This document shows, one piece after another, positions 11,560 through 20,605 of a stretch of DNA of 44,855 bases. The notes below the pieces were generated by a model that was given only the letters and a program-made list of their open reading frames with translations, had not been told where the DNA came from and searched no databases. Numbering within the stretch: the first letter of the stretch is position 1; every line of letters starts with the position of its first letter. Both the position numbers and the translations under genes were made by a program. Source of the DNA: an uncultured Spirochaetaceae bacterium (GTDB lineage: Bacteria; Spirochaetota; Spirochaetia; Sphaerochaetales; Sphaerochaetaceae); contig CALXLD010000028.1 in NCBI GenBank assembly GCA_944389105.1, positions 1 to 44,855 of the forward strand. The letters run 5' to 3'.

Positions 11560-12821
11560 CAGACATTCTCCAATGCTTGGTCAATGTCAGCGATTATATC
11601 CTCTATGTTTTCAATCCCGGTAGAGAATCTGATGAATTCTGGCTTTATGCCCGCGCTTTCAAGCTGTTCATCTGTAAGCTGACGGTGTGTTGTTGAAGCT
11701 GGGTGAAGCACACATGTCCGGAGATCTGCCACATGTACGCAGATTTTCGCAAGCTTCAGGCTATCCATGAATGCAGTTGCCCCTTTCTTGCCGTTTATGG
11801 TTCCGAATGATACAACACCGCTGGCCATTCCTTTTTCAAGGTATTTCTCTGCAAGGCTATGGTACTTATCGCTTTCAAGACCTGGATAGCTTACCCATGC
11901 AACTTTGCTATGAGATTTCAGATGCTTCGCAACAGCTAATGCATTTTCGCTGTGTCTCTCCATCCTTAAGTGCAGTGTTTCCAATCCGTTGTTGAGAAGA
12001 AATGCGGAGAATGGGGAAGGGGTGGAACCTAGGTCCCTCATCAGCTGTGTTCTGGCTTTTGTTATATATGCAGCTTTCCCGAACTGTTTTGTATAGATTA
12101 CTCCGTGGTAGCTTTCATCTGGTTCTGTAAGCGATGGGTAATCGGTCCAGTCGAAATTACCGGAATCAACAATCATCCCTCCGACAACCTCTGCATGTCC
12201 ATCCATATACTTGCTTGTTGAATGAACGACGATATCTGCACCGAATTCAAACGGTCTGCAGAGGATAGGGGTTGCAAATGTATTATCAACGATCAGCGGA
12301 ATACCATTTCTATGAGCTAAGCTGGCATATCTTTCGATATCAAGAACCTCAAGGCTTGGATTTGAAATCGTCTCTCCGAAAAGGAGAGTGGTTTTCTCGT
12401 CAATCAGAGATTCAATTTCTTCGTCAGACATCGCATAGTCGATGAATCTGGCTTCGATTCCCATTTTTTTCAAAGTAACCGCAAAAAGATTTGTTGTTCC
12501 TCCATAGAGGTTGGAGAAGCAGAGGAAATTATCTCCGCTATTCGTTATGTTCAGAATAGAGATCAGAGATGCTGCTTGTCCTGAGGATGTCATCATAGCT
12601 CCGACGCCTCCTTCCAATGCACTGACTTTCTTCTCAACGCACTCAGAAGTCGGATTGCTGATCCTTGAATACATATGTCCGTCTTTGCTTAAGTCGAACA
12701 GTTTAGCAAGCTCCTCGCTGCTGTCATAGGAATATGTTGTTGATTGATAGATTGGAAGAACGCGTGGTTCACCATTCCTGCTCTGGTATCCGGACTGAAC
12801 GCATAGTGTTTCTTTCTTCAT
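11559..12821 (-). CDS. metY: O-acetylhomoserine sulfhydrylase (PLP-dependent)
   Basis: The 420-residue enzyme belongs to the Cys/Met-metabolism PLP family. It converts O-acetylhomoserine and sulfide to homocysteine. Visible features are YSRISNP (51-57), the phosphate-binding SSGQAA (79-84), Asp179 in VDNTF and the Schiff-base Lys204 in [11 protein letters not shown]. Length and the internal insert with [13 protein letters not shown] match MetY rather than cystathionine gamma-synthase. There is no Shine-Dalgarno sequence before the ATG; instead an inverted repeat abuts it. First gene of the metY-metA operon. I found no S-box or other known SAM riboswitch in its leader. Confidence 0.9.
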   Translation of the reverse strand: MKKETLCVQSGYQSRNGEPRVLPIYQSTTYSYDSSEELAKLFDLSKDGHMYSRISNPTSECVEKKVSALEGGVGAMMTSSGQAASLISILNITNSGDNFLCFSNLYGGTTNLFAVTLKKMGIEARFIDYAMSDEEIESLIDEKTTLLFGETISNPSLEVLDIERYASLAHRNGIPLIVDNTFATPILCRPFEFGADIVVHSTSKYMDGHAEVVGGMIVDSGNFDWTDYPSLTEPDESYHGVIYTKQFGKAAYITKARTQLMRDLGSTPSPFSAFLLNNGLETLHLRMERHSENALAVAKHLKSHSKVAWVSYPGLESDKYHSLAEKYLEKGMASGVVSFGTINGKKGATAFMDSLKLAKICVHVADLRTCVLHPASTTHRQLTDEQLESAGIKPEFIRFSTGIENIEDIIADIDQALENV

Positions 12822-12822
12822 G

Positions 12823-12849
12823 GGAAAACATTAGCATCTATGTTTTTCC
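12823..12849. repeat. Inverted repeat abutting the metY start codon
   Basis: GGAAAACAT and ATGTTTTTCC pair, with one bulged T, around 8 bases, and end one base from the metY ATG. It could be a regulator site or an mRNA hairpin blocking initiation. No ribosome binding site is visible there, so translational control is plausible but unproven. Confidence 0.35.
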
Positions 12850-13211
12850 GTGATAAGTATTGGAAAAGGCTTCTCAGTTTATTTTCTCATCATTTGATGC
12901 TTATCCAGGATTTAAAAACGAACATTGCTATTAAGTTTTTTCCGGGAAAAAGTTTTAGCAGTTCTTTCCTTAATTATTCAGAAAACTGCCCGTTGATATC
13001 TTTAAAAGATAAAGATTTAAGTACGAGGATGTTTTCGATGATGATAGAGCAGTATTTTGTATCTGTTTATTTTTCAGATTAAATAAATTACTATTTGAAT
13101 TATAAAAATTACATATTAATTTTATTAAATATTTATATATAGTTTTGATGTATTTGCCTATTTTTTATGGTAAGTATTGTCTTTTTGGTATATCTTCAGA
13201 TTGGAGACTAT
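12850..13211. other. AT-rich intergenic region without a recognisable gene
   Basis: This spacer between the divergent metY and CmpB-like genes becomes extremely AT-rich from about 13081 to 13166. An 80-codon open frame at 12840-13082 has no ribosome binding site and a low-complexity composition, so I do not call it. GGAG at 13203-13206 belongs to the next gene. Confidence 0.5.
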
Positions 13212-14051
13212 ATGGTAGACAATCTGATAATATCCTTCTTCATTTTTTCTGTACTAGGGTATTTTGCTGAAGTAATTTATTGCTCTGTTGGCAATAAGCG
13301 ATTTGTTAATAGGGGTTTTCTTTACGGGCCTTATTTGCCGATCTATGGATTTGGCGCATTGATAGTGACAATTTTCCTGGATCCTCTTGCAGGCTATCCG
13401 ATAGCAGTCTTCCTGCTCGGATTCGTTCTCATGTCGGCCCTTGAATACTTCACATCCTGGCTTCTTGAGAAATTCTTTTCCGTGAAGCTCTGGGATTACT
13501 CAAAGCACAGGGTCAATATAAATGGAAGAGTCTGTCTGCTGAACTCCACGCTATTCGGACTTCTGGGACTTGCTGCTGAATATCTTATACAGCCAAGGAT
13601 CCACTTTCTCCTTTCCTCGATACCTGCTGAGATTAAGCACTATATAGCTACACTCCTTGTGGCTCTTGTAGCTTCAGATACAGTTCTCTCTGTAATGAAG
13701 ATGAAGGCATTCAGGGATTCTCTTGCACACATCAGGGCTCTCAGGGAAGATGCAGAAGAGAGATTCAAGGCTCTGCAGGGAGAAGGGAAGGCGGAGCTTG
13801 CAGAAGAACTCAGAGTGCGTCTTGAAGCTGGAATCGAGAAGTATAAGGATGGAATCAGGTCTACTGCAAAGCATATAATGCTTTCAAACCCTTCTATTTC
13901 ATCCAGAAATGAAGCTCTTCAGAAGCAGATTATTATTCTCAATGAATGGGTACGTGACAGAAAGGCTCTTAGAAAGCAGTATATAGATGATCGCAATGCC
14001 ATGGATAAAGAACGCATGGCAAGAATGAGGAAAGCTGGAAAGAATGACTGA
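13212..14051 (+). CDS. CmpB-like putative ABC transporter permease (PF06541 type)
   Basis: From Met 13212 the protein has 279 residues. Five or so membrane helices come first, with family-like segments FSVLGYFAEVIYCS, NRGFLYGPYLPIYGFGA, LEYFTSWLLEKFF and NGRVCLLNSTLFGLLG. A long charged, probably coiled-coil cytoplasmic tail follows. The family is annotated as a putative type IV ABC permease but its substrate is unknown. ATG 13212 is preferred over an upstream ATG at 13167 because GGAG sits 5 bases before it. The 3' end overlaps yggS by 8 bp, beginning a four-gene run that ends with the pseudouridine synthase. Confidence 0.8.
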   Translation: MVDNLIISFFIFSVLGYFAEVIYCSVGNKRFVNRGFLYGPYLPIYGFGALIVTIFLDPLAGYPIAVFLLGFVLMSALEYFTSWLLEKFFSVKLWDYSKHRVNINGRVCLLNSTLFGLLGLAAEYLIQPRIHFLLSSIPAEIKHYIATLLVALVASDTVLSVMKMKAFRDSLAHIRALREDAEERFKALQGEGKAELAEELRVRLEAGIEKYKDGIRSTAKHIMLSNPSISSRNEALQKQIIILNEWVRDRKALRKQYIDDRNAMDKERMARMRKAGKND

Positions 14052-14709
14052 ATATAAAAAGGTTTTTGATGAGATATCTGAGGTCTCTGGAGGCAAAGGC
14101 GTTGTACTCGTAGCTGTCTCCAAATTCCATCCATATGAAATGGTTGAAGAGGCTTACCGGGAAGGTGCCAGGATATTCGGTGAAAACCGTGTACAGGAAA
14201 TGAGGGAGAAATTTCCGCCTAAAGGGGAAAGACCTGAAGGAATGAAGGTTTATCTGATCGGACAGCTTCAGAGAAACAAGGTTAAAAAAGCCCTGGAGTG
14301 GGCAGACAGGATCGAGAGCGTCGATAGTATTCCGCTCATAGATAAGATAGAAGAAAGCTGTGAAGCCCTAGGAATCGATATGGAGATCCTGCTTGAATTC
14401 AACAGCTCAGGAGAAGCTCAGAAATCTGGTTTTTCCAGTGAGGATGATCTTATGCAGGCTGCAGAGCATGCTGCGGGGTGTTCTCATCTTATTGTAAAAG
14501 GTATAATGACGATCGGTCCGCTTGGTTCTGATGAGGAAAAAAACAGAAGAGCATTCAAGAGGACAAAGGATCTCTATGATAAACTCGCTGTTATTTATCC
14601 TTCATTCTCCGTACTTTCTATGGGAATGTCTGGAGACTGGAGAACAGCGCTTGAGTGTGGATCTGATGAGGTCCGAATAGGTACTGCAATATTTGGAGAA
14701 AGAGCTTGA
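14044..14709 (+). CDS. yggS: YggS/PLPBP-family pyridoxal phosphate homeostasis protein
   Basis: The 221-residue single-domain PLP-binding barrel has no known catalytic activity and buffers PLP and amino-acid pools. Lys27 in LVAVSKFHP binds PLP. Other signatures are FGENRVQEM, the IGxLQRNK segment, and SMGMSGDW followed by VRIGTAIFGER. The segment reads IGQLQRNK where most relatives have IGHLQ. Start and preceding stop overlap by 8 bp, so it is probably translated by coupling. Confidence 0.93.
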   Translation: MTEYKKVFDEISEVSGGKGVVLVAVSKFHPYEMVEEAYREGARIFGENRVQEMREKFPPKGERPEGMKVYLIGQLQRNKVKKALEWADRIESVDSIPLIDKIEESCEALGIDMEILLEFNSSGEAQKSGFSSEDDLMQAAEHAAGCSHLIVKGIMTIGPLGSDEEKNRRAFKRTKDLYDKLAVIYPSFSVLSMGMSGDWRTALECGSDEVRIGTAIFGERA

Positions 14710-15038
14710 TCAGGAAAATAATTGCTTCAGTCCTTATCCTTCTGTTTGTTCTCGGACCGGTTTATTCCGATCCAATTGAATATGAATATGAGCCGTATAC
14801 AAAGGAAGAGTTCCCTATCTGGTCACTGGAATTAAGACGTGCAGAATCGATATTCTTTGGTTCGCTTGTAATAACATTCCCAGTGGCGATGGGGATCTAT
14901 TCTCTTGCCTCAACTCTTGGGATGCCAACACCTAGCGAGGATTATCAGCAGGTACTGCAGCAGGCACTGATCGCAGGAGGGCTGTCCCTGATAATAGCTG
15001 GAACCGACTGGATAATAGGAAGGGTTGCAGGTGAATAG
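14706..15038 (+). CDS. Small exported or membrane protein of unknown function
   Basis: This 110-residue protein starts at TTG, overlapping the yggS stop by 4 bases. It has an N-terminal hydrophobic helix with a possible cleavage site after VYS. An acidic segment (EYEYEPYTKEEF) follows, then two hydrophobic helices (FFGSLVITFPVAMGIYSL and ALIAGGLSLIIAGTDWIIG). I recognise no family. Tight coupling on both sides argues that it is a real gene. Confidence 0.65.
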   Translation: MIRKIIASVLILLFVLGPVYSDPIEYEYEPYTKEEFPIWSLELRRAESIFFGSLVITFPVAMGIYSLASTLGMPTPSEDYQQVLQQALIAGGLSLIIAGTDWIIGRVAGE

Positions 15039-15939
15039 GCATCATGAATATTCCCTGATAGCCGATATCCCGGGAAGACTGGATGCTGTTGCCTCAGCCT
15101 CCCTTGATATTCCGCGTTCCGTTTTTTCCCTTGATTCTGCTCTTCTTGTTATTAATGGAAAAGCTGCAAAGAAGAGTTCGAAGGTAAAACCTGGGGATGC
15201 AATTTCGATTGAATATGATGAAGAGGTATTTGAAGGTCTGGAAGGGGAGGATATCCCATTAGATGTTCTCTATGAGGATGATGATATCCTTGTCATAGAC
15301 AAAGCACAGGGGATGGTCGTCCATCCTGGAGCGGGTATTCACAATGGTACGCTTGTGAATGCTCTCATTTCACGCTATGGAGATGATTTCATTTCTTCTG
15401 ATGATGAGCGTCCTGGGATTGTCCACCGTCTTGATAAGGATACTTCAGGTGTTATGGTCATTGCAAAAAATGAGAATGCAATGCAGGCTCTCCAGAGGCA
15501 ATTTGCCGAGAGGGAAACGGAAAAGCACTATAGGGCCCTTGCTAAAGGCGTTATTCCAGAAATGCATGGTTTCATAGATTTCAATATTGAACGTGATCCG
15601 CGTGATAGAAAGCTTTTCCATGCCACCGAAAGAAAAGATAGGGGAAAGACTGCTCTTACTGAATATAGCGTAATCAGGATTCTGCATCGCTATACTCTTC
15701 TTGATCTCCATATCCATACGGGGCGCACCCATCAGATAAGAGTCCATCTTAAGGCAATAGGACATCCCATTCTAGGTGATCCTTTATATGGGGTAAGAGA
15801 TCCTGAATACAGTACAGCTACGCTGATGCTCCATTCATTTTCACTGGATCTGAACCATCCTGTGACAGGCGAAAGAATGCATTTTGAGGCAAAGCTTCCT
15901 GAGTATTTTGAAGATATGGTAAAGAAGCTTTCAGATTGA
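15031..15939 (+). CDS. rluD: RluA/RluD-family 23S rRNA pseudouridine synthase
   Basis: About 302 residues from GTG 15031. An N-terminal S4-like RNA-binding domain (to about residue 75) precedes the RluA catalytic domain. That domain has VIDKAQGMVVHPG, the catalytic Asp in HRLDKDTSGVM, and RTHQIRVHLKAIGHPILGD. It isomerises uridines in 23S rRNA, most likely in helix 69 if it is true RluD. GTG 15031 is chosen over TTG 15025 because AGGAAGGG (15017-15024) is 6 bases from the former and touches the latter. It overlaps the end of the preceding gene and, at its own 3' end, the convergent MBL gene by 9 bp. Confidence 0.9.
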   Translation: MNRHHEYSLIADIPGRLDAVASASLDIPRSVFSLDSALLVINGKAAKKSSKVKPGDAISIEYDEEVFEGLEGEDIPLDVLYEDDDILVIDKAQGMVVHPGAGIHNGTLVNALISRYGDDFISSDDERPGIVHRLDKDTSGVMVIAKNENAMQALQRQFAERETEKHYRALAKGVIPEMHGFIDFNIERDPRDRKLFHATERKDRGKTALTEYSVIRILHRYTLLDLHIHTGRTHQIRVHLKAIGHPILGDPLYGVRDPEYSTATLMLHSFSLDLNHPVTGERMHFEAKLPEYFEDMVKKLSD

Positions 15940-16527
15940 GATCTTTCCGGCTTTATTATCTGATTCGAACTGAAGCAGATCCTGATTCAGCATCTTCTCG
16001 ATTCTGAGCTTTGATAATGCTCCGTGTCCAGGATAGACAAGCGTGCTGTCATCCAGATCCATTATCTTGTCCATAAGCGATCTTATGAGAAGTGCCCGCT
16101 CTACAAAGCTGTGTGTGGAGGCAATCGACCCCGAGATAAGCGTATCACCGGTAAACAGAGCGCTTTCTATGAGATAGACAAGCGAGTCTATGGAATGCCC
16201 CGGAACATGAAAAGCCTTTACTTCCATTTCTCCGATCCGGATTATCCCGTTATCGTGGACCTGTATTGCAGGATACCCATTTATACTGCTTTCATATGCA
16301 TATACTGCAGGATTGTATATCTTCATTAAAGTACCAAGTCCGGCTGTATGTGCCTGATGTTTGTGTGTAACAAGAACAGCCTTAAGATCAGTGTGGTTTG
16401 ACTCAATGAAATCTAAGAGTTCCTTATCGACCTGTGCCGGATCAATGATTATGCCGTTATTCTTCTTATCGATGATCAGGTAGACATTGGAAAGGCCCTC
16501 TGCTGAGAAATGCGGGATGATCTTCAT
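15931..16527 (-). CDS. Metallo-beta-lactamase-fold hydrolase with altered metal motif
   Basis: The 198-residue protein has the glyoxalase-II-like MBL fold: GIIIDPAQ near residue 25, HVPGHSIDS, FTGDTLISGS and YPGHGALS. The metal signature HxHxDH reads HKHQAH, so the Asp that normally binds metal 2 is Ala. The other His and Asp ligands are kept. It may use one metal or have altered chemistry. Its start overlaps the stop of the pentapeptide-repeat gene by one base (TGATG), so the two form an operon. It converges on rluD. Confidence 0.85.
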   Translation of the reverse strand: MKIIPHFSAEGLSNVYLIIDKKNNGIIIDPAQVDKELLDFIESNHTDLKAVLVTHKHQAHTAGLGTLMKIYNPAVYAYESSINGYPAIQVHDNGIIRIGEMEVKAFHVPGHSIDSLVYLIESALFTGDTLISGSIASTHSFVERALLIRSLMDKIMDLDDSTLVYPGHGALSKLRIEKMLNQDLLQFESDNKAGKISI

Positions 16528-17159
16528 CAGTCCTCCTTCCTGAAGTAAGCTTCCTCAGGGTTAGAGTAGCGGAATGTAACGCCTTTCGTGATGGCTGACC
16601 GGAAGCTTGTACGCTTAAGATTGCAGTCATCGAGAGATGTGCCGACTATCCTTGAAAGAGAGAAATTGCTGTAATAGAAATCATTGCCGGAGAAATCACA
16701 TTCTTCAGCTTCTATTCCCATGAAGTTTGAGTGGATTATTACAGAATCATTTATCGTACAATCAGCAAATGTTGATCCGGAGAATACAGCATAGCGTCCA
16801 TCGATATGGATGAAGGAGCATTTTGTGAAGAGACAGAAATCAAAGAAGGAAGAGAGAATCAGCGTATCATCAAAAATGCAGTTATCAAAAACACAGAATG
16901 AGAAATTTGCTCCGATTATCCTTTGTCCTTTTCTCAGCTTTATATTCCTGAAGTCAGCTGAAGCGATAGAGATGTCATTTACGCATGGACCCGAGCAGAG
17001 AGCTGCAACGACATTTTCCTTTATCTTTTTCCTGTCAGGAGAATGATGATAGCAATAGTCACCTCCTGAAAAGGTGTATGCTGTACAGTTTGGTTCCTTG
17101 CATCTCGTGAGTGAGAACATAAGGAAATGTTCATATACCTTAAGTATATTTGTCAACAT
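16527..17159 (-). CDS. Pentapeptide-repeat protein with N-terminal Cys/His cluster
   Basis: Up to 210 residues. Residues 60-205 show loose pentapeptide repeats of the A(D/N)LxX kind (ADFRNIKL, ANFSFCVFDNCIF, STFADCTIND, CDFSGNDFYYSNF, CNLKRTSF), which fold as a right-handed beta-helix. Near the N-terminus, RCKEPNCTAY and YCYHH form a C-x4-C-x11-C-x-H-H cluster that may bind zinc. Function unknown. The start is uncertain. TTGACA (17156-17151) overlaps the first codons from 17159, so a shorter form from Met 17120 (MFSLTRC) is possible. First gene of a two-gene operon with the MBL protein. Confidence 0.8.
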   Translation of the reverse strand: MLTNILKVYEHFLMFSLTRCKEPNCTAYTFSGGDYCYHHSPDRKKIKENVVAALCSGPCVNDISIASADFRNIKLRKGQRIIGANFSFCVFDNCIFDDTLILSSFFDFCLFTKCSFIHIDGRYAVFSGSTFADCTINDSVIIHSNFMGIEAEECDFSGNDFYYSNFSLSRIVGTSLDDCNLKRTSFRSAITKGVTFRYSNPEEAYFRKED

Positions 17160-17399
17160 TTAGATGATTGCATTGAGTATATGACTGTTGATTCATTCTG
17201 CAATTGGTTTGATTCTTCTTTTGATTATGTTTACACAGATTAATAAATCATAAATATAGTTTTTTACTACAATCAATTAATTATATTGCTAGTTTTTATC
17301 TATTAAATTTATATGATTATAAATCAGAAAACTATTATTTATATAGAATATAAATAGAAAAGATAAAACTTAATCAGACTGTGGAAGGATCGTGTTATC
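17160..17399. other. AT-rich divergent intergenic region
   Basis: The 240 bp between the pentapeptide-repeat gene and rsgA have no coding potential. From about 17225 to 17375 the sequence is almost only A and T. It presumably holds the promoters of both genes; a GAAGGA at 17384-17389 precedes rsgA. I see no RNA gene. Confidence 0.45.
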
Positions 17400-18326
17400 T
17401 TGTATATGATAGAAAAACCGATGAGATTTCAGATACGAAGAGCAATTAACAATATATATACTGCCTATTCCCTGGATGATGGGAGAATCTATACAGCCAG
17501 AATAAAGGGAAAGGTGATGAAGAAGGATGAGGCAGAGTATAATCCTGTTGCTGTCGGGGATATTGCAGTAGGAGAGCCTTATTCCGATTGCGAGGCTTTG
17601 ATTGTATCTACTGAAAAACGCAGAAGCTCCTTCATGCGATGGAACATCAAGAAGGAGATGAATCAGACAATAGCTGCGAATCAGGACCAGAGTGCGATTG
17701 TCGTCTCTTCGGCATCTCCTCCATTCAGGCCGCGTTTTCTTGACAGGGCAATTGCATGCTCCCATGGCGCTGAAATACTGATAATCATGAATAAAGCAGA
17801 TCAGGGAGTGGATGAAAGCATCAAGCTGTATCGTGAGCTTGGCTTCAGGGTTTTCATTGTCTCATCGAAGACGGGAGAAGGAATCGAAGAGCTGAAGGAA
17901 GCTCTCTCTGGCAGGATAACGGCGTTTGTAGGCCAAAGCGGTGTCGGAAAGTCAACGCTCATAAACACTCTGATGGGAACGCAGCAGCGGACAGGAGAAG
18001 TCTCCGATAAATATAACAGGGGAAAGCATACCACCAATCATTCTTTATATATCGAGAATGGAAGCATAGCCGTGATTGATACACCCGGCGTGAGGGAGAT
18101 AGAGGTTCCATTTGAGGATGAGAGCCTTGTAAAGGAGGCTTTTCCGGAATTCCGGGATGCCGAGTGTTTCTTCTCCGGCTGCCTTCATCATGGTGAAGAG
18201 GGGTGCGTGGTCCCTGCTCTTGTTGATTCCGGTGCAGTTTCAGAGGATCGATATGAAAGCTATCTCAGGATTCTTGAAGCACTTGAGACACGCAAGCCTT
18301 TTTATCTCAGGAACAGGAAACGATGA
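17400..18326 (+). CDS. rsgA: Ribosome small-subunit-dependent GTPase A
   Basis: The 308-residue GTPase helps late 30S maturation. An N-terminal OB domain (about 10-75) precedes a circularly permuted GTPase. G4 NKAD (131-134) precedes G1 GQSGVGKST (178-186), the T-containing G2 and G3 DTPG (227-230). The C-terminal zinc site is Cys256, Cys261, His263 and Cys269. The first start is TTG 17400, 10 bases after GAAGGA; ATG 17406 or 17421 are alternatives. The stop overlaps the mutS2 start by 4 bases (ATGA). Confidence 0.95.
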   Translation: MYMIEKPMRFQIRRAINNIYTAYSLDDGRIYTARIKGKVMKKDEAEYNPVAVGDIAVGEPYSDCEALIVSTEKRRSSFMRWNIKKEMNQTIAANQDQSAIVVSSASPPFRPRFLDRAIACSHGAEILIIMNKADQGVDESIKLYRELGFRVFIVSSKTGEGIEELKEALSGRITAFVGQSGVGKSTLINTLMGTQQRTGEVSDKYNRGKHTTNHSLYIENGSIAVIDTPGVREIEVPFEDESLVKEAFPEFRDAECFFSGCLHHGEEGCVVPALVDSGAVSEDRYESYLRILEALETRKPFYLRNRKR

Positions 18327-20605
18327 TTAGTGAAAGAACTGTTAAGGATACAGAACTCGATAAAGTACTTGATATAATACGCTCATCCGCACTTTCTCCA
18401 GAAGGAAGGGAGAAGATTGCTCCGGATCTTGTTACCTTTGACAGGTCCGTCATAGAGAAAAGGGCAGGGAAAATAGAGGAGTACCTCAATCTCCTGTCCG
18501 GAAAAGCTCCTGACCCGTTTCCTCCTGTTTCTGATATCTTTGCCTATGCGGAAACAACACATGCAGATCTTCCCGGAGAAAGCGTGTACAGGGCAGGGGA
18601 ATTCCTGCATTCATATGTGGCCATGCTGGTGTTTCTTGAGAAGGAATCGGAGATCTATAGTGAGGACAGAGAGCTTTCTGACGAGATCCTGGATTCCCTT
18701 GATTCCGATGGAATCGTCTATGATGACCATCCCAGGCTTGTACCTCTTATAAGAAAGCGTGATGAAATAAGGGCAGAAAGAGTTAGATATTCTTCCCGCT
18801 TCATTGCCGAAAACAGGACACTTGTACAGCAGAGCGAGGCAATGTTCCGCAATGAGAGAGTTGTCATACCGATCAGAAGTGACCAGAAGCGGATGCCTGG
18901 ATGTTATATTTCCGGGACGTCTTCTTCTGGGAATACGCTGTTTGCAGAACCCGCCCAGCTGATGACGCTGAATAATGAGGCAGTGATAGCGGAGGAAAGG
19001 ATCAGGGCAGAGAAAGCCAGGATCCTTCACGAGCTTTCGGAAAAGGTCAGGAACATGATTCCTGTACTTAAGAAGATGCTTATCAGGGTAATTGATTTCG
19101 ACTTCCATTATTCCTTCGCACTCTGGGCAAGGAGGGTAAAAGCTTCACACCCTAGGGAAGGCAGGACTCTTTCCCTGATAGCTGCCCGGCATCCGCTTCT
19201 TGGTGAAAAGGCAGTACCTATAAGCATCTCGCTTGATGAAGATGTGAAAGCACTTGTCCTTTCAGGTGCCAATGCTGGCGGCAAGACCGTCACAATGAAG
19301 ACAATAGCTCTGTTTGCGCTTCTCAATCAGATAGCCGGCTATGTTCCTGCTGATCCCCATTCAGTCCTTCCTCTATATTCTGCAGTCTACACTGATATAG
19401 GGGATGGCCAGTCCATACTTGATGCCGCATCAACATTCTCTTCCCATATGAAGAATATTGCATTCATCTGCAGGAACATAGATCAGTCAGCTCTCGTTAT
19501 ACTGGATGAACTTGGGTCAGGAACAGATCCTGAAGAAGGGGCTGCGCTTTCGCGTTCGATCCTGTCGTATTTTGCGTCCCATGCAGCCCTTACTTGCATA
19601 ACTTCCCATTATTCTCAGGTAAAAAGCTTTGCCTACTCTGAAAAAGGAATGATGAATGCTTCGATGGAATTTGATGAGAGATCGGGAATGCCTACATACA
19701 GGGTCCTTGAAGGAATTCCAGGAGATAGCCACGCGATTGCAACGGCAATAAGGATGCGTCTTCCAAAGGAAATCACGGATTCTGCTTCGCTTGCGCTCCG
19801 GGGTGGCGACAGGAGCACGGAGAGGATCATAAAGGCGCTTATTTCAAAGGAAAGGACTCTCGATAGGAAGATTACGGAACTTTCTCTCATGAAAAGAAAG
19901 GAAGAGAGAAGCGCTGAAGAACTTGAGAGGAAGGAAAAGGAACTTGAGAAGAAGGAGAATGAACTGAGGAGGGAAGGGGTCAGAGAGATAAACAGCTATC
20001 TAAGGTCAACACGGAAAGAGCTTGAGAAGCTTGTGATGGACGTGAAGACCGGAAACCTCACTCCTGAAAAGACCAGAAAGGTCAAGAACTACATCAAGTC
20101 CGTGGAGGAAAAGAAGGATGAGGAGAGTTCTCTTATAATTGAAGAAGAGGAGCTTCCTCCTGACGATACTCCGTTCACACCTGGCGATGATGTACTATGC
20201 GGTGCTTCTAAAAGCAAGGGCAAGGTTGTTGCAGTGAACAAGAATACGATAACCGTCTCACTTGAGAATGGTCTTAGAATGGATATCAGGCGTTCTATGG
20301 TCCGCCATGCCCCTGGAGAGGAGAAAAGGACAAGTGTTGAGTATGGAATCTCCTCAAAGAAGGCAGATTATACCATTGATCTCAGGGGCCTGACGCTTGA
20401 AGAGGCAATAGCCCGCGTAGCGGATCAGATAGAAGCCGCGCTCCTTTCTTCCCTTCCTTCTTTTTCGATTATCCATGGGTATGGGGATGGAATTCTCTCA
20501 CGAGGCATCCATGAATACCTGAAGAAAAGAAGGGAAGTGAAGGATTACCGTTTTGCCCGTCCTGAAGATGGTGGGATGGGGAAAACTTATGTGGAGCTTT
20601 TCTGA
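18323..20605 (+). CDS. mutS2: MutS2 ATPase/endonuclease
   Basis: The 760-residue protein has a MutS core-clamp region and an ABC-type ATPase with Walker A GANAGGKT (315-322) and Walker B VILDELGSGTDPEEG. A charged coiled-coil connector (about 510-600) and a KOW-like region follow. The C-terminal Smr domain carries IDLRG (685-689) and HGYGDG (718-723). MutS2 acts in recombination control or in splitting collided ribosomes, depending on species. It is translationally coupled to rsgA by a 4-base overlap, which fits a ribosome-quality role. The 3' end overlaps the convergent EamA gene by 19 bp. Confidence 0.95.
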   Translation: MISERTVKDTELDKVLDIIRSSALSPEGREKIAPDLVTFDRSVIEKRAGKIEEYLNLLSGKAPDPFPPVSDIFAYAETTHADLPGESVYRAGEFLHSYVAMLVFLEKESEIYSEDRELSDEILDSLDSDGIVYDDHPRLVPLIRKRDEIRAERVRYSSRFIAENRTLVQQSEAMFRNERVVIPIRSDQKRMPGCYISGTSSSGNTLFAEPAQLMTLNNEAVIAEERIRAEKARILHELSEKVRNMIPVLKKMLIRVIDFDFHYSFALWARRVKASHPREGRTLSLIAARHPLLGEKAVPISISLDEDVKALVLSGANAGGKTVTMKTIALFALLNQIAGYVPADPHSVLPLYSAVYTDIGDGQSILDAASTFSSHMKNIAFICRNIDQSALVILDELGSGTDPEEGAALSRSILSYFASHAALTCITSHYSQVKSFAYSEKGMMNASMEFDERSGMPTYRVLEGIPGDSHAIATAIRMRLPKEITDSASLALRGGDRSTERIIKALISKERTLDRKITELSLMKRKEERSAEELERKEKELEKKENELRREGVREINSYLRSTRKELEKLVMDVKTGNLTPEKTRKVKNYIKSVEEKKDEESSLIIEEEELPPDDTPFTPGDDVLCGASKSKGKVVAVNKNTITVSLENGLRMDIRRSMVRHAPGEEKRTSVEYGISSKKADYTIDLRGLTLEEAIARVADQIEAALLSSLPSFSIIHGYGDGILSRGIHEYLKKRREVKDYRFARPEDGGMGKTYVELF

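Noticed and set aside
12840..13082. 80-codon frame on the plus strand between metY and the CmpB-like gene
   Set aside because: No ribosome binding site, low-complexity Ser/Phe/Lys composition in AT-rich DNA, and it starts inside the metY leader dyad.
12822..13166. SAM riboswitch before the methionine operon
   Set aside because: No S-box core (kink-turn, GAGGGA and GCAACC elements) is visible on the minus strand.
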